In this document: positions 35,282 to 44,173 of the stretch, piece after piece | Layout of the letters: every line of letters starts with the position of its first letter | Numbering within the stretch: position 1 is the stretch's first letter | Origin: Nocardioides sp. CFH 31398 | GTDB taxonomy: Bacteria; Actinomycetota; Actinomycetes; Propionibacteriales; Nocardioidaceae | DNA: 64,000 bases | Reading direction: 5' to 3' | NCBI RefSeq assembly: GCF_022436705.1 | Contig: NZ_JAKUHT010000001.1 | Span: 291,685 to 355,684, forward strand | The notes under the pieces: model-generated | Seen by the model: the letters and a program-made list of their open reading frames with translations, nothing else | Told to the model about the DNA's origin: nothing | The model's database searches: none | Program-made: the position numbers and the translations under genes

Positions 35282-35875
35282 GTGGAGGCCGTGGTGGGGG
35301 AGGACGGCGTCGCGCGGTGCCTGTGGGCGGCGACGCCGGGGGAGATGCGCGACTACCACGACACCGAGTGGGGCGTGCCGGTCCGCGGGGAGTCGGCGCT
35401 CTTCGAGCGCCTGACGCTCGAGGCGTTCCAGTCCGGACTGTCGTGGGCGATCATCCTGCGCAAGCGGCCCGCCTTCCGTGCCGCGTTCGCCGGCTTCGAC
35501 GTCGACGCGATCGCGACCTGGGGCGAGCCCGAGACGGAGCGGCTGCTCGCCGACGCGGGCATCGTCCGCAACCGCGCGAAGATCGAGGCCACCCTCACCA
35601 ACGCCCGCGCGGCCGTCGACCTCCGCGCCGACGGCGGGCTCGAGGCCCTCGTGGAGCAGCACCGACCTCCGCCCGAGCGGCAGCCCGCCCCCCGCCGGCA
35701 GGACGAGGTGCCGACCACCTCCGAGGAGTCGCTCGCGCTCAGCAAGGCGCTCAAGAAGCGCGGCTTCCGCTTCGTCGGCCCCACCACCATGCACGCGCTG
35801 ATGGAGGCCCTCGGCGTGGTGGACACCCACCTGACCGGCTGCCACCGCCGCGGCGTGGCAGCGTACGGCGGGTGA
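35282..35875 (+). CDS. tag: DNA-3-methyladenine glycosylase I
   Basis: A 197-residue base-excision enzyme that removes 3-methyladenine. Zinc-ligand positions of the family can be seen: Cys in ARCLWA, His in YHDTEWGVP, and His/Cys in DTHLTGCHRR. TLEAFQSGLSWAIILRKRPAF forms the helix-hairpin-helix region. The GTG start lies 33 bases after pirin. It overlaps the amidase gene by four bases. Confidence 0.9.
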   Translation: MEAVVGEDGVARCLWAATPGEMRDYHDTEWGVPVRGESALFERLTLEAFQSGLSWAIILRKRPAFRAAFAGFDVDAIATWGEPETERLLADAGIVRNRAKIEATLTNARAAVDLRADGGLEALVEQHRPPPERQPAPRRQDEVPTTSEESLALSKALKKRGFRFVGPTTMHALMEALGVVDTHLTGCHRRGVAAYGG

Positions 35876-37284
35876 ACGACCCCGCCCCCGTGGTGCACGC
35901 CGGCCGCGACGACGCCCTCGGCGCCCACGACGCCGTCGGGCTCGCCGGGGAGATCGCCGCAGGTCGCGTCTCGGTCCCCGAGGTCGTCGAGGCCGCCATC
36001 GCCCGCAGCGAGGACGCCGCCGCCCGGCTCGGCGGCATCGCCCACCCGGCGTACGACGAGGCGCGGCGCCTGGCGCGCGACCCCGCCGGCGGGTTCTTCG
36101 CCGGCGTCCCGTTCTGGGTCAAGGACAACGCCGCCCTCGCGGGCAGCCCCACCATGGAGGGCACCGACGCCTGGGACCCGGTCCCCGCCCGTCGCGACGG
36201 CGACCACGCCCGCATGGCCCGGGCGACCGGCCTGCTGCCGCTCGGCAAGACCCAGCTCAGCGAGCTCGGCTTCTCGGCCTCCGCCGAGCACCCACGGCTC
36301 GGTCCGGTCCGCAACCCCTGGGACCCCACCCGCACCGCGGGGGCGTCGTCCGCCGGGTCCGCCGTCATGGTCGCGACCGGGGCCGTGCCGATGGCCCACG
36401 CCAACGACGGTGGCGGGTCCATCCGGATCCCCGCCTCCTGCTGCGGCCTCGTCGGCCTGAAGCCCACCCGAGGCCGGCTCGCGCAGGACAAGGGGCTGCG
36501 CGAGATGCCGGTGCGCATCGTCCACGACGGCGTCCTGACCCGCACCGTCCGCGACACCGCGGCCTTCTACCGCGAGGCCGAGAAGGTCTACCGCGACCTC
36601 AGCCTGCCCCCGGTCGGCGACATCACCCGTCCCGGCGAGGCCCGGTTGCGCGTCGCCCTGGTCACGCAGAGCCCCGCCGGGCCGGTCGACGACGACGTCG
36701 TCCGCCTCACCCACGAGACCGCCGCGACCCTCGAGCGCCTCGGCCACCACGTCGAGCCCGCCGAGGCGCCCGTGCCCGGGAGCTTCGTCGACGACTTCCT
36801 CACCTACTGGGCGTTCCTCGCCCTCGCCTCGATCGGTCGTGGACCGCGGGTCCACGGCCCGTCCTGGGACCCCGACCGTCTCGACGCGCTGACCCACCAC
36901 CTCGCCCGTCAGGCCCGGCGGCGCCTGCCCCGCCTGCCGCTGGCGATCGCCCGGCTCCGGGCCTCGCGGCGGCGCAGCGCCCGCTTCTACGCGAACTACG
37001 ACGTCGTGCTGACGCCGACCCTCGCGCACCCGACGCCGCACCTCGGGCACCTCGACCCGACCCAGGACGGCGCGCTGGTGCTCGAGCGGCTGCTGGCCTG
37101 GGTGGGCTTCACGCCGCTTCAGAACGCCACGGGTGACCCGGCCGTCTCGCTGCCCCTCGCGCGCACCGCGGAGGGGCTCCCGGTCGGGATGATGCTCAGC
37201 GCGGGCGCGGGTCGGGAGGCCCTCCTGCTCGAGCTCGCCTACGAGCTGGAGGAAGCCGTCGGATGGCCCACCGCGCCGTCCTGA
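35872..37284 (+). CDS. amidase (amidase-signature family)
   Basis: A 470-residue enzyme. The Ser-cisSer-Lys triad can be placed: Lys in FWVKDNAAL, cis-Ser in TAGASSAGSAVMVATGA and the nucleophile in DGGGSIRIPASCCGLVG. The usual GGSSGG is replaced by AGASSAGS, a variation seen in other amidases. The substrate is unknown; it is not a GatA by context. The GTG at 35872 overlaps the tag stop. Confidence 0.88.
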   Translation: MNDPAPVVHAGRDDALGAHDAVGLAGEIAAGRVSVPEVVEAAIARSEDAAARLGGIAHPAYDEARRLARDPAGGFFAGVPFWVKDNAALAGSPTMEGTDAWDPVPARRDGDHARMARATGLLPLGKTQLSELGFSASAEHPRLGPVRNPWDPTRTAGASSAGSAVMVATGAVPMAHANDGGGSIRIPASCCGLVGLKPTRGRLAQDKGLREMPVRIVHDGVLTRTVRDTAAFYREAEKVYRDLSLPPVGDITRPGEARLRVALVTQSPAGPVDDDVVRLTHETAATLERLGHHVEPAEAPVPGSFVDDFLTYWAFLALASIGRGPRVHGPSWDPDRLDALTHHLARQARRRLPRLPLAIARLRASRRRSARFYANYDVVLTPTLAHPTPHLGHLDPTQDGALVLERLLAWVGFTPLQNATGDPAVSLPLARTAEGLPVGMMLSAGAGREALLLELAYELEEAVGWPTAPS

Positions 37285-37324
37285 AGGCCTCCCCGTGGGA
37301 GCGGAGGCGCGAGGTCGGGGCCGA

Positions 37325-37355
37325 TTTCGCAGCCCCTCGGACCCCTGTGTATCGT
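37325..37355 (+). promoter_or_regulatory. promoter of tRNA-Thr/tRNA-Met/rpmG
   Basis: TTTCGC (37325-37330), 19 bases, TATCGT (37350-37355), with a start expected just before the tRNA at 37367. The -35 is weak. Confidence 0.35.
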
Positions 37356-37366
37356 TCTTCCGCGTT

Positions 37367-37439
37367 GCCCCTTTAGCTCAGTCGGCAGAGCGTCTCCATG
37401 GTAAGGAGAAGGTCTACGGTTCGATTCCGTAAAGGGGCT
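37367..37439 (+). tRNA. tRNA-Thr(GGT)
   Basis: A 73-base tRNA. The acceptor arms GCCCCTT and AAGGGGC pair fully, the anticodon stem TCTCC/GGAGA holds loop ATGGTAA with anticodon GGT, and the T loop is TTCGATT. CCA is not encoded. Confidence 0.95.
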
Positions 37440-37480
37440 CTGGGTGGGAGCCGTCGACGACGGTCGATCCACATGCCCAT

Positions 37481-37557
37481 GGCGGGGTAGCTCAGGTGGT
37501 TAGAGCACACGACTCATAATCGTGGTGTCGCGGGTTCGAGTCCCGCCTCCGCTACCA
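37481..37557 (+). tRNA. tRNA-Met(CAT), elongator type
   Basis: The acceptor GGCGGGG pairs with CTCCGCT using two wobbles. Anticodon loop CTCATAA in stem CACGA/TCGTG gives anticodon CAT, and the T loop is TTCGAGT. The paired first base and the absence of three G-C pairs in the anticodon stem indicate the elongator form. A 3-prime CCA is encoded (37555-37557). Confidence 0.95.
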
Positions 37558-37602
37558 CCCACGCACCACCACCGATCCAGTTCCGACCAAGAGGACACTC
37601 AC

Positions 37603-37773
37603 GTGGCCAGCAAGAGCTCCGACGTCCGCCCCAAGATCACCCTCGCCTGCGTGGAGTGCAAGGAGCGGAACTACATCACCAAGAAGAACCGGCGCAACGA
37701 CCCGGACCGCTTGGAGATGAAGAAGTTCTGCCCGCGTTGCCGCACGCACACCGCGCACCGCGAGACGCGCTGA
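37603..37773 (+). CDS. rpmG: 50S ribosomal protein L33
   Basis: A 56-residue ribosomal protein. It is the zinc-ribbon form with CVEC and CPRC Cys pairs. [20 protein letters not shown] is diagnostic. The start is GTG 37603 behind AGAGGAC. It stands downstream of two tRNA genes and upstream of hadA, an order shared with mycobacteria (rpmG2-hadAB). A second rpmG (non-zinc) may exist elsewhere; this cannot be seen here. Confidence 0.95.
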   Translation: MASKSSDVRPKITLACVECKERNYITKKNRRNDPDRLEMKKFCPRCRTHTAHRETR

Positions 37774-37806
37774 CGCCGCGACGGCACAGCGCACGACAGA
37801 CACCGC

Positions 37807-37841
37807 ACGAGGCGGCCGCCCCATCGGGGCGGTCGCCTCGT
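37807..37841 (+). terminator. terminator hairpin after rpmG
   Basis: A 16-bp stem (one G-T wobble) with a 3-base loop: 37807-37822 pairs with 37826-37841. It separates rpmG from hadA. Confidence 0.75.
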
Positions 37842-37877
37842 CGCATCTCGGACCGCACCCCGGATAGGTTGGCGAGC

Positions 37878-38294
37878 ATGGCCCTCACGGACGACCTCGT
37901 CGGTCGCAGCTACCCCCCGACCCCGCCGTACGAGGTGACCGCGGTGAAGGTCCGCGAGTTCAGCGCCGCGACCGGCGGCGACGGCGAGAACGCCGACCGC
38001 GACGCCCCGGCCATCCCGCCGACGTTCCCGATCGTCCTGGCCTTCGACGCCATGAACGCGTTCCTCGAGGCCGAGGGGATCGAGCTGTCGCGCATCGTGC
38101 ACGGCGACCAGGGCTTCCGCTACGCCCGCCCGGTGCGCATCGGCGACCGCCTCGTCGCGACGCTCGAGGTCGCCTCGGCGCGCACCGTGCGCGGCATGGA
38201 CATCATCGGCACCTCCAGCGAGATCACCGACGCCGACGGCGAGCGCGTGCTGGTCGCGACGGCCACCCTCATCCACCGTGGAGGCGAGCAGTGA
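37878..38294 (+). CDS. hadA: (3R)-hydroxyacyl-ACP dehydratase subunit HadA-like
   Basis: A 138-residue hot-dog fold protein of the FAS1-like dehydratase group (MALTDDLVGRSYPPTPPYEV, VREFSAATGG). In mycobacteria HadA is the non-catalytic, chain-holding partner of HadB in type II fatty acid synthesis. Like that protein, it lacks the catalytic Asp/His pair seen in the neighbour. It overlaps hadB by four bases, which supports a heterodimer. Mycolic acids are not implied; here it likely serves general acyl dehydration. Confidence 0.82.
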   Translation: MALTDDLVGRSYPPTPPYEVTAVKVREFSAATGGDGENADRDAPAIPPTFPIVLAFDAMNAFLEAEGIELSRIVHGDQGFRYARPVRIGDRLVATLEVASARTVRGMDIIGTSSEITDADGERVLVATATLIHRGGEQ

Positions 38295-38683
38295 ACACCG
38301 GCGACGAGCTCTCCCCCCGGACCTTCACCCTCACCCGCGCCGACCTCGTCCGGTACGCCGGCGCGAGCGGTGACTTCAACTCGATCCACTGGTCCGACCG
38401 GGTCGCGACCGCCGTGGGCCTGGACGGGGTCATCGCCCACGGCATGCTGACGCTCGGTCTGGTCGGCCGCGCGGTGACCGAGTGGACCGGCGGCGCCGAG
38501 GTCGTCGAGCTGGCCGCCAAGTTCACCGCTCCCGTCGCGGTGCCGGACGACGACGACGGGGTCGAGCTCGTCGTCGCCGGCACCGTGAAGGGCGTCGAGG
38601 ACGGGCTCACCACGCTGGCGCTCGTCGTCACCTGCGGGGAGCAGAAGGTCCTGGGCAACCCCCGGGCGGTCGTGCGTGCCTGA
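38291..38683 (+). CDS. hadB: (3R)-hydroxyacyl-ACP dehydratase subunit HadB (MaoC-like)
   Basis: A 130-residue MaoC-type hot-dog protein with the hydratase-2 motif YAGASGDFNSIHWSD, giving the catalytic Asp and His, followed by GVIAHGMLTLGLVGRAV. It pairs with HadA to dehydrate 3-hydroxyacyl-ACP. The GTG start overlaps the hadA stop. It overlaps murB by eight bases. Confidence 0.88.
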   Translation: MNTGDELSPRTFTLTRADLVRYAGASGDFNSIHWSDRVATAVGLDGVIAHGMLTLGLVGRAVTEWTGGAEVVELAAKFTAPVAVPDDDDGVELVVAGTVKGVEDGLTTLALVVTCGEQKVLGNPRAVVRA

Positions 38684-39743
38684 GCCCCGGCTCGCGGACC
38701 GCACCACCCTGCGCCTCGGCGGCCCCGCGCGCCGCTGGGTGACCGCGACGACGACGGACGCCCTCGTGGAGGCCGTCGCCGGCGCCGACGAGGGCGGCGA
38801 GCCGGTGCTCGTGCTCGGCGGTGGCAGCAACCTCGTGGTCGCCGACGACGGTGTCGACGGGGTGGTGGTCGAGGTCGCCACCCGTGGCGTCCGCACCGAC
38901 ACCGACCCCACGGGTGCGCCGTCCACCGACCCCGCCTGCGGGGGCGAGCTCGTCACCGTCGCGGCGGGGGAGGACTGGGACGCCTTCTGCGCCCGCGCCG
39001 TCGCCTCCGGGTGGGTCGGCGTCGAGGCCCTGTCGGGCATCCCCGGCTCCGTCGGCGCCACGCCCGTGCAGAACGTCGGCGCCTACGGGCAGGAGGTCGC
39101 CCAGACGATCTGGAGCGTCCTGACCTGGGACCGTCGCGAGCGCCGTCGCCGCACCCTGCCCGCGGCCGACTGCGGCTTCGGCTACCGCGACAGCCGCTTC
39201 AAGCGCGAGCCCGGCCGCTGGGTCGTGCTCGAGGTGACCTTCCAGCTGCGCCGCGGCGACCTCGGCGCACCCGTGCGGTACGCCGAGCTGGCCCGCGCCC
39301 TCGGCGTGGAGGAGGGCGGTCGGGCGCCCCTGGCCGCCGTCCGCGACGCCGTGCTCGGTCTGCGCCGCGGCAAGGGGATGGTCCTCGACGACGCCGACCC
39401 CGACACCTGGAGCGCCGGGTCGTTCTTCACCAACCCCGTCCTGGACGACGACGCCGCAGCGGCCCTGCCGGAGGACGCGCCCCGCTGGCCCGTCGAGGGC
39501 GGCGGGGTGAAGACCTCCGCGGCCTGGCTGATCCAGCACGCCGGGTTCGACCGCGGCCACGGGCTCGAGCGCCCCGGCGCCACGGTCGGGCTGTCGACCA
39601 AGCACACGCTCGCGCTCACCAACCGTGGCGGCGCCACGGCGGAGGAGCTGCTGGCGCTGGCCCGGGAGGTCCGCGACGGCGTCGAGGCGGCGTACGGCGT
39701 GCGGCTGGTCAACGAGCCGGTGCTCGTCGGCTGCACCCTCTAG
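38676..39743 (+). CDS. murB: UDP-N-acetylmuramate dehydrogenase
   Basis: A 355-residue flavoenzyme that reduces the enolpyruvyl sugar nucleotide to UDP-MurNAc in peptidoglycan synthesis. FAD-binding GGGSNLVVADDG and GIPGSVGATPVQNVGAYGQE are present, the proton-donor Ser is in SAGSFFTNP and the Glu-containing end NEPVLVG closes the site. The GTG start overlaps hadB. Membership in one operon with hadAB ties fatty-acid and wall synthesis. The length is normal for type I MurB. Confidence 0.93.
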   Translation: MPEPRLADRTTLRLGGPARRWVTATTTDALVEAVAGADEGGEPVLVLGGGSNLVVADDGVDGVVVEVATRGVRTDTDPTGAPSTDPACGGELVTVAAGEDWDAFCARAVASGWVGVEALSGIPGSVGATPVQNVGAYGQEVAQTIWSVLTWDRRERRRRTLPAADCGFGYRDSRFKREPGRWVVLEVTFQLRRGDLGAPVRYAELARALGVEEGGRAPLAAVRDAVLGLRRGKGMVLDDADPDTWSAGSFFTNPVLDDDAAAALPEDAPRWPVEGGGVKTSAAWLIQHAGFDRGHGLERPGATVGLSTKHTLALTNRGGATAEELLALAREVRDGVEAAYGVRLVNEPVLVGCTL

Positions 39744-39761
39744 GCGGGGGTCCCGGCGGGT

Positions 39762-40292
39762 CTAGGCGTTGACCGCGCCGACGATCAGGAGCACGAAGAA
39801 GACGACGCCGATCAGGACCAGGCCCAGCAGCACCGTGCCGATGATGCCCATGACGTAGGCGGCCTGCGCCTCGCCGCGTCCGGAGTACCGACCCGGGTCG
39901 GCGTCGATCTCCTTGACCGCACGCGAGCCCATCACCATGGCGAACGGCGAGACCAGCACGGTCACGACGCAGAAGAGGAATCCGCCGAGACCGATGATGC
40001 TCAGCACGAGGGCGGTCGTCGCCGACGGGTGCTTGGGCGGGAGCCCGTAGCCGTACGCCTGCGCCCCGTGACCCGGCTGGCCGTACGGCGACGGCTGGCC
40101 GTAGCCCGGCTGTCCGTACGGGCTCTGCTGTCCGTAGGGGCTCTGCTGGCCATAGGGGTTCGGCTGGCCGTAGGGGTTCGGCTGGCCGTACGGGTTCTGC
40201 TGGCCGTACGGGTCCTGCCCGTACGGCGAGCCCTGGTCGCCCGGCTTGGACAGGTTCGGCCGGTCGTCGGACGGCGGGTGCTGGTCGCTCAT
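39762..40292 (-). CDS. DUF4190-type membrane protein with PYGQ repeats
   Basis: A 176-residue protein: an N-terminal region of about 85 residues made of repeated PYGQ-type units (around ten Tyr-Gly-Gln steps), then [18 protein letters not shown] opening two membrane helices joined by an amphipathic [29 protein letters not shown] segment, typical of DUF4190. The Tyr/Gln/Pro tail is low complexity and likely disordered. First of three paralogues here; function unknown. Convergent with murB, separated by 18 bases. Confidence 0.8.
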   Translation of the reverse strand: MSDQHPPSDDRPNLSKPGDQGSPYGQDPYGQQNPYGQPNPYGQPNPYGQQSPYGQQSPYGQPGYGQPSPYGQPGHGAQAYGYGLPPKHPSATTALVLSIIGLGGFLFCVVTVLVSPFAMVMGSRAVKEIDADPGRYSGRGEAQAAYVMGIIGTVLLGLVLIGVVFFVLLIVGAVNA

Positions 40293-40321
40293 GGACCCAT
40301 CATCCCCCGCGACGGCCGCGC

Positions 40322-40762
40322 TCAACCGGACCCGGTGAGCAGGGCGACGACGAAGCCGACGAGCGCGAGGAAGAAGTAGAGGTAGAACGCCGCCAGGAGC
40401 ACCGCGGGAACCAGCAGCACGGTCCCGATGATGCCGAGGACCTGCCCGGCCACGGCCTCGCTCCGGCCGCCCAGGCGGCCGCCCGACGCGTCGATCTCCC
40501 GCACGACCCGTGCGCCGGTCAGCCACGCCCACGGCGCGACCAGCAGCGGCAGCAGGAGGACGACCCCACCGAGGACGGCGACGAACCCGAGCGCGAGCGA
40601 CGTGCCGGCCGACGGGTGCTTCGGTGGGACGGCGGCGTGTCCGGGCGCCACCCGGGGCGGCGCGAGCTGCGGCTGGGCGTCCGGGGCCTGCGCGTACGGC
40701 GACGGGCCCGAGCTGACGGCCGCGGTGGGCCGCTCGTCCGGCCCCAGGTGCTGCTCGCTCAC
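40322..40762 (-). CDS. DUF4190-type membrane protein
   Basis: A 146-residue paralogue of the neighbour. A Pro/Gln-rich N-terminus of about 50 residues is followed by [20 protein letters not shown], a first helix, the amphipathic [20 protein letters not shown] link and a second helix. It lacks the PYGQ repeat block. The C-terminal hydrophobic stretch is longer. Function unknown. Confidence 0.75.
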   Translation of the reverse strand: MSEQHLGPDERPTAAVSSGPSPYAQAPDAQPQLAPPRVAPGHAAVPPKHPSAGTSLALGFVAVLGGVVLLLPLLVAPWAWLTGARVVREIDASGGRLGGRSEAVAGQVLGIIGTVLLVPAVLLAAFYLYFFLALVGFVVALLTGSG

Positions 40763-40799
40763 GGGTCGACCTCCGGGGTCGGGGCCCGACGGGTCCCGG

Positions 40800-41246
40800 T
40801 CACCCGGCGACCGCGACGACGACGATCAGGGCCAGGACGGCGAGCAGCACGCAGCCGACGCTCCCGAGGACCAGCCCCGCGGTCGCCGTCGAGCGGCCGG
40901 TCAGGGCCCCCTGCGACGCGTCGATCTCGCGCCGCGCGCGCCGCGCCAGCGCCACCGCGGCGGGGGACAGCAGGAGCGGGAGCCCGCAGGCCATCCCTCC
41001 GAGCGTCCCGATCACGCCGAGGGTCAGGGCGGTCGCGGCCGAGGGGTGGGTCACCGGGACGGGCCACGGCGGCGGGTACGCCGGGTACGGGGCCACCGGA
41101 ACCACCGGCTGGCCGCCCACCGCGGCCCACGGGTAGGTCTCGTAGGGCGACGGCCCCGCGGGACCAGCCGGCTCGACCGACCCCGGTGGCTCGGCGGGGT
41201 GCGCGTCGAGCTCGCGCCATCGCTCCGAGGGGTCGGCTCCGGTCAT
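40800..41246 (-). CDS. DUF4190-type membrane protein
   Basis: A 148-residue third paralogue: Pro-rich N-terminus of about 65 residues, THPSAATALTLGVIGTLGGM and a first helix, REIDASQGALTGRSTATAGL as linker, and a second helix. Its stop at 40800 lies 37 bases from the next gene's start; its ATG at 41246 overlaps the stop of the adenosine deaminase gene by four bases, so they form one transcript. Function unknown. Confidence 0.75.
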   Translation of the reverse strand: MTGADPSERWRELDAHPAEPPGSVEPAGPAGPSPYETYPWAAVGGQPVVPVAPYPAYPPPWPVPVTHPSAATALTLGVIGTLGGMACGLPLLLSPAAVALARRARREIDASQGALTGRSTATAGLVLGSVGCVLLAVLALIVVVAVAG

Positions 41247-42325
41247 GACGAGGAGTCTGCCTCCCTCGCGGCGGTCGAAACCTCCTCCGGGGCGGGCCCC
41301 GGCGCCAGCCACGCGTCGACGTCGGCCAGCAGCTGCTCGCGCAGCGCGTCCGGCATGCGCGCCGCACGGATCGACATGCGGCCGAGCTCGGCCAGGGTCT
41401 CGTCGTCCAGGTCGTGCGCGGCGCGCATGGTGGCGTACTGCGCGCCCAGCCGGGAGCCGAACAGCAGCGGGTCGTCGGCCCCCAGCGCCACGGTGGCGCC
41501 GGCCTCGAGCAGCTGCGGCAGCGGCACGGTGCCGAGGTCGGGGTAGACACCCAGCGCCACGTTCGAGGTCGGGCAGACCTCCAGGGCGACGCCGGACGCC
41601 ACGACGCGCTCGAGCAGCCCGGGGTCCTCGACCGTCCTGACCCCGTGACCGAGCCGGTCGGCGTGCAGCACGTCGAGGCAGGTCCGCACGGAGGCGGGCC
41701 CGAGGAGCTCTCCGCCGTGCGGGAGCAGCGCGAGTCCGGCGCGCTCGGCGATCGCGAAGGCCCGGGCGAAGTCGGCGGTCGAGCCGCGCCGTTCGTCGTT
41801 CGACAGGCCGAAGCCCACGACACCCTGTCCGGCGTACGACGCGGCGAGGCGCGCGAGCGTCCGGGCGTCGAGGGGGTGGCGGGTCCGGTTCGCCGCGATC
41901 ACGACGGCGACCGGCAGCCCGGTCGTCGTCGTGGCCTCCGCGGCGGCGTCGAGGACGAGGTCGGTGAACGCGGTGATCCCGCCGAAGCGGGCGGCGTACC
42001 CGCTGGGGTCGACCTGGATCTCCAGCCACCGGCCGCCGTCGGCGACGTCGTCCTCGGCGGCCTCCCGGACGAGCCGGCGGACGTCGTCCGCGGTGCGCAG
42101 CACCGACCGTGCGACGTCGTAGAGCCGCTGGAAGCGGAACCAGCCCTTCTCGTCGGCCGCCGACAGGCGCGGCGGCCAGTCGGTGACCAGCGAGTCGGGC
42201 AGGTGGATCCCGTCGCGCCGCGCCAGCTCGAGCAGCGTGCCGTGCCGCATCGACCCCGTGAAGTGCAGGTGCAGGTGGGCCTTCGGCAGGGTGTCGAGCC
42301 GGCGGCGCGGCGCGCTGTCGCTCAC
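41243..42325 (-). CDS. adenosine deaminase family protein
   Basis: A 360-residue amidohydrolase. The metal-binding HLHLHFTGSM opens the barrel; PHGGELLG, DRLGHGVR and GADDPLLF supply the remaining zinc ligands and catalytic residues of the adenosine/adenine deaminase fold. It most probably deaminates adenosine to inosine, but related adenine and aminodeoxyfutalosine deaminases cannot be excluded. Eight bases separate it from the upstream aminotransferase. Confidence 0.85.
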   Translation of the reverse strand: MSDSAPRRRLDTLPKAHLHLHFTGSMRHGTLLELARRDGIHLPDSLVTDWPPRLSAADEKGWFRFQRLYDVARSVLRTADDVRRLVREAAEDDVADGGRWLEIQVDPSGYAARFGGITAFTDLVLDAAAEATTTTGLPVAVVIAANRTRHPLDARTLARLAASYAGQGVVGFGLSNDERRGSTADFARAFAIAERAGLALLPHGGELLGPASVRTCLDVLHADRLGHGVRTVEDPGLLERVVASGVALEVCPTSNVALGVYPDLGTVPLPQLLEAGATVALGADDPLLFGSRLGAQYATMRAAHDLDDETLAELGRMSIRAARMPDALREQLLADVDAWLAPGPAPEEVSTAAREADSSS

Positions 42326-42332
42326 GCCCGGC

Positions 42333-43616
42333 TCAGCCCGCCAGCTTCTCGGCGGCGGCCAGGCGCACGCACGTGCAGAACGCCTCCATCGCCTCGACGA
42401 CCGACGGCAGGGAGGGGAACGTGGGCGCGAGGCGGATGTTGGTGTCGTCGGGGTCCTGGCCGTAGGGGAACGCCGAGCCGGCCGGGGTCAGGGCGACCCC
42501 GGCGTCCTTGGCCAGGGCGATGACCCGGCTCGCGGTGCCGGGCAGCACGTCGACGCTGACGAAGTAGCCGCCGAGCGGGCGGGTCCACTCCGCGACGCCG
42601 AGACCGCCGAGACGCTCCCCGAGGACCCGGTCGACCTCGGCGAACTTGGGCGCGACGAGGTCGCGGTGCTTCGCCATGTGGTCGCGCACGCCCTGGGCGT
42701 CGCCGAACAGCTGGGCGTGGCGCAGGTGGTTCACCTTGTCCGGGCCGATCGCGCCCTTCCCGAGGTGGTGCAGGTACCACTCCACCGTCGTCGGGGACCC
42801 CGCGAGGAAGCCCACCCCGGCGCCGGCCCAGCTGATCTTCGACGTCGAGGCGAACATGACGACCCGCTCGGCGTGACCGGCGGCGGTGGCCGCGGAGAGC
42901 AGGTCGGCGCTGGCGACCTCGTCCTCGGTCAGGTGGTGCAGGGCGTAGGCGTTGTCCCACAGGATCGTGAAGTCCGGCGCGGCCGTCGCCATGCCGCCGA
43001 GGCGGTCGGCGACCCGCTGGGAGACCACGGTCCCGGTCGGGTTCGCGTAGGTCGGGACCACCCACATGCCCTTGACCGTGGGGTCCTCGGCGACCAGGCG
43101 CTCGATGGCGTCGACGTCCGGGCCCTCGTCGGTCTGCGGCACCGCGACCATCTCGATCCCGAACCACTCCAGCAGCGTGAAGTGGCGGTCGTAGCCGGGC
43201 GAGGGGCACAGGAAGCGGACCTTCTCCTCGCGGCCCCACGGGCGCTCGCTGGTCGGGCCGCCCTTGATCCACAGGTCGGTGAGCACCTCCCGCATGAGCA
43301 CGAGGCTGGAGTTGCCGGACGCCACGAGCTGTGCGGTCGGCACCCCGAGCAGCTCGGCGAAGATGGAGCGGAGGTCCGCGAGCCCGGCCAGGCCGCCGTA
43401 GTTGCGCACGTCGGTGCCGGCGGAGTCGTGGGTGGTCGTCGGCAGGCCCATCAGCCCGTCGGCGAGGTCCAGCTGCTCCGGCGCGGGCTTGCCCCGCGTC
43501 AGGTCGAGGGACAGCCCCTGGGCCGCGAGGGCGTCGTACGCGGCGCGGGCCTCCTCGGCGAACGCGGCGAGGTCGGCGGGGGAGCGGTCGGTCAGGGCGG
43601 TCTGCTGCGCGGTCAC
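42333..43616 (-). CDS. class I aminotransferase, actinobacterial aspartate aminotransferase type
   Basis: A 427-residue PLP enzyme. The Schiff-base Lys is in FASTSKISWAGAGVGFL and the cofactor Asn/Asp in PTYANPTGT and ILWDNAYALHHL. The overall look (LSLDLTRGKPAPEQLDLADG near the start) is that of the actinobacterial aspartate aminotransferase subgroup. The GTG at 43616 is chosen since sequence upstream reaches into the tRNA promoter. Likely oxaloacetate/aspartate exchange. Confidence 0.85.
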   Translation of the reverse strand: MTAQQTALTDRSPADLAAFAEEARAAYDALAAQGLSLDLTRGKPAPEQLDLADGLMGLPTTTHDSAGTDVRNYGGLAGLADLRSIFAELLGVPTAQLVASGNSSLVLMREVLTDLWIKGGPTSERPWGREEKVRFLCPSPGYDRHFTLLEWFGIEMVAVPQTDEGPDVDAIERLVAEDPTVKGMWVVPTYANPTGTVVSQRVADRLGGMATAAPDFTILWDNAYALHHLTEDEVASADLLSAATAAGHAERVVMFASTSKISWAGAGVGFLAGSPTTVEWYLHHLGKGAIGPDKVNHLRHAQLFGDAQGVRDHMAKHRDLVAPKFAEVDRVLGERLGGLGVAEWTRPLGGYFVSVDVLPGTASRVIALAKDAGVALTPAGSAFPYGQDPDDTNIRLAPTFPSLPSVVEAMEAFCTCVRLAAAEKLAG

Positions 43617-43647
43617 GGGGCCATCGTCGCACCGCCACGGGTGCCGG

Positions 43648-43677
43648 TTCGACTTGGTCCGGGCGCCCCCGTAGAGT
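43648..43677 (+). promoter_or_regulatory. promoter of tRNA-Trp/secE/nusG
   Basis: TTCGAC (43648-43653), 18 bases, TAGAGT (43672-43677), about 60 bases before the tRNA. Confidence 0.6.
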
Positions 43678-43738
43678 AAGGCTTTGGTGTCCGAGGGACA
43701 GGGCTGCGGCGTGCGCGCCGTGACCCCCCAGGACCCGG

Positions 43739-43811
43739 AGGGCACTAGCTCAACTGGCAGAGCATCGGTCTCCAAAACCGAAGGTTGGGGGTTCAAGTCC
43801 CTCGTGCCCTG
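43739..43811 (+). tRNA. tRNA-Trp(CCA)
   Basis: A 73-base tRNA. The acceptor arms AGGGCAC and GTGCCCT pair, the anticodon loop holds CCA, and the T loop is TTCAAGT. It sits directly before secE, the conserved trpT-secE-nusG order of actinobacteria. Confidence 0.95.
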
Positions 43812-43844
43812 CGAGACGACGACGAAGCGGAAGGTGGGACGGGC

Positions 43845-44105
43845 GTGACCGACAGCAGCGCTGTGCGCAGCTCCCGGGACGACTCGCGTGGCGACGGCCC
43901 CGGCGGTCGGCGCACCAACCCGATCACCTTCCTGAAGCAGGTCGTCGCCGAGCTCCGCAAGGTGGTGTGGCCGACCCAGCAGCAGCTGGTCACCTACTTC
44001 ATCGTGGTCATGGTGTTCGTGCTGTTCATGATCGCGCTGGTCTCGCTCCTCGACCTGGCCTTCGGGCAGCTGGTCTTCGAGATCTTCGCGCGCGACGGCT
44101 CCTAG
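43845..44105 (+). CDS. secE: preprotein translocase subunit SecE
   Basis: An 86-residue single-span subunit of the Sec channel. A charged N-terminal stretch of about 27 residues precedes [20 protein letters not shown], the conserved amphipathic helix, and one membrane helix. The start is GTG 43845. The short length with one helix is the usual form outside proteobacteria. nusG follows after 68 bases. Confidence 0.94.
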   Translation: MTDSSAVRSSRDDSRGDGPGGRRTNPITFLKQVVAELRKVVWPTQQQLVTYFIVVMVFVLFMIALVSLLDLAFGQLVFEIFARDGS

Positions 44106-44173
44106 CCGCCTCCAGCACCACCGCCACCGGGGCCGTGCCCCGCACCCGAGACGAGATCCGAGGAACCAGACGC

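Noticed and set aside
40083..40230. Repeat block as a DNA-level minisatellite element
   Set aside because: The repeats are in frame within a DUF4190 protein and encode PYGQ units, so they are protein repeats.
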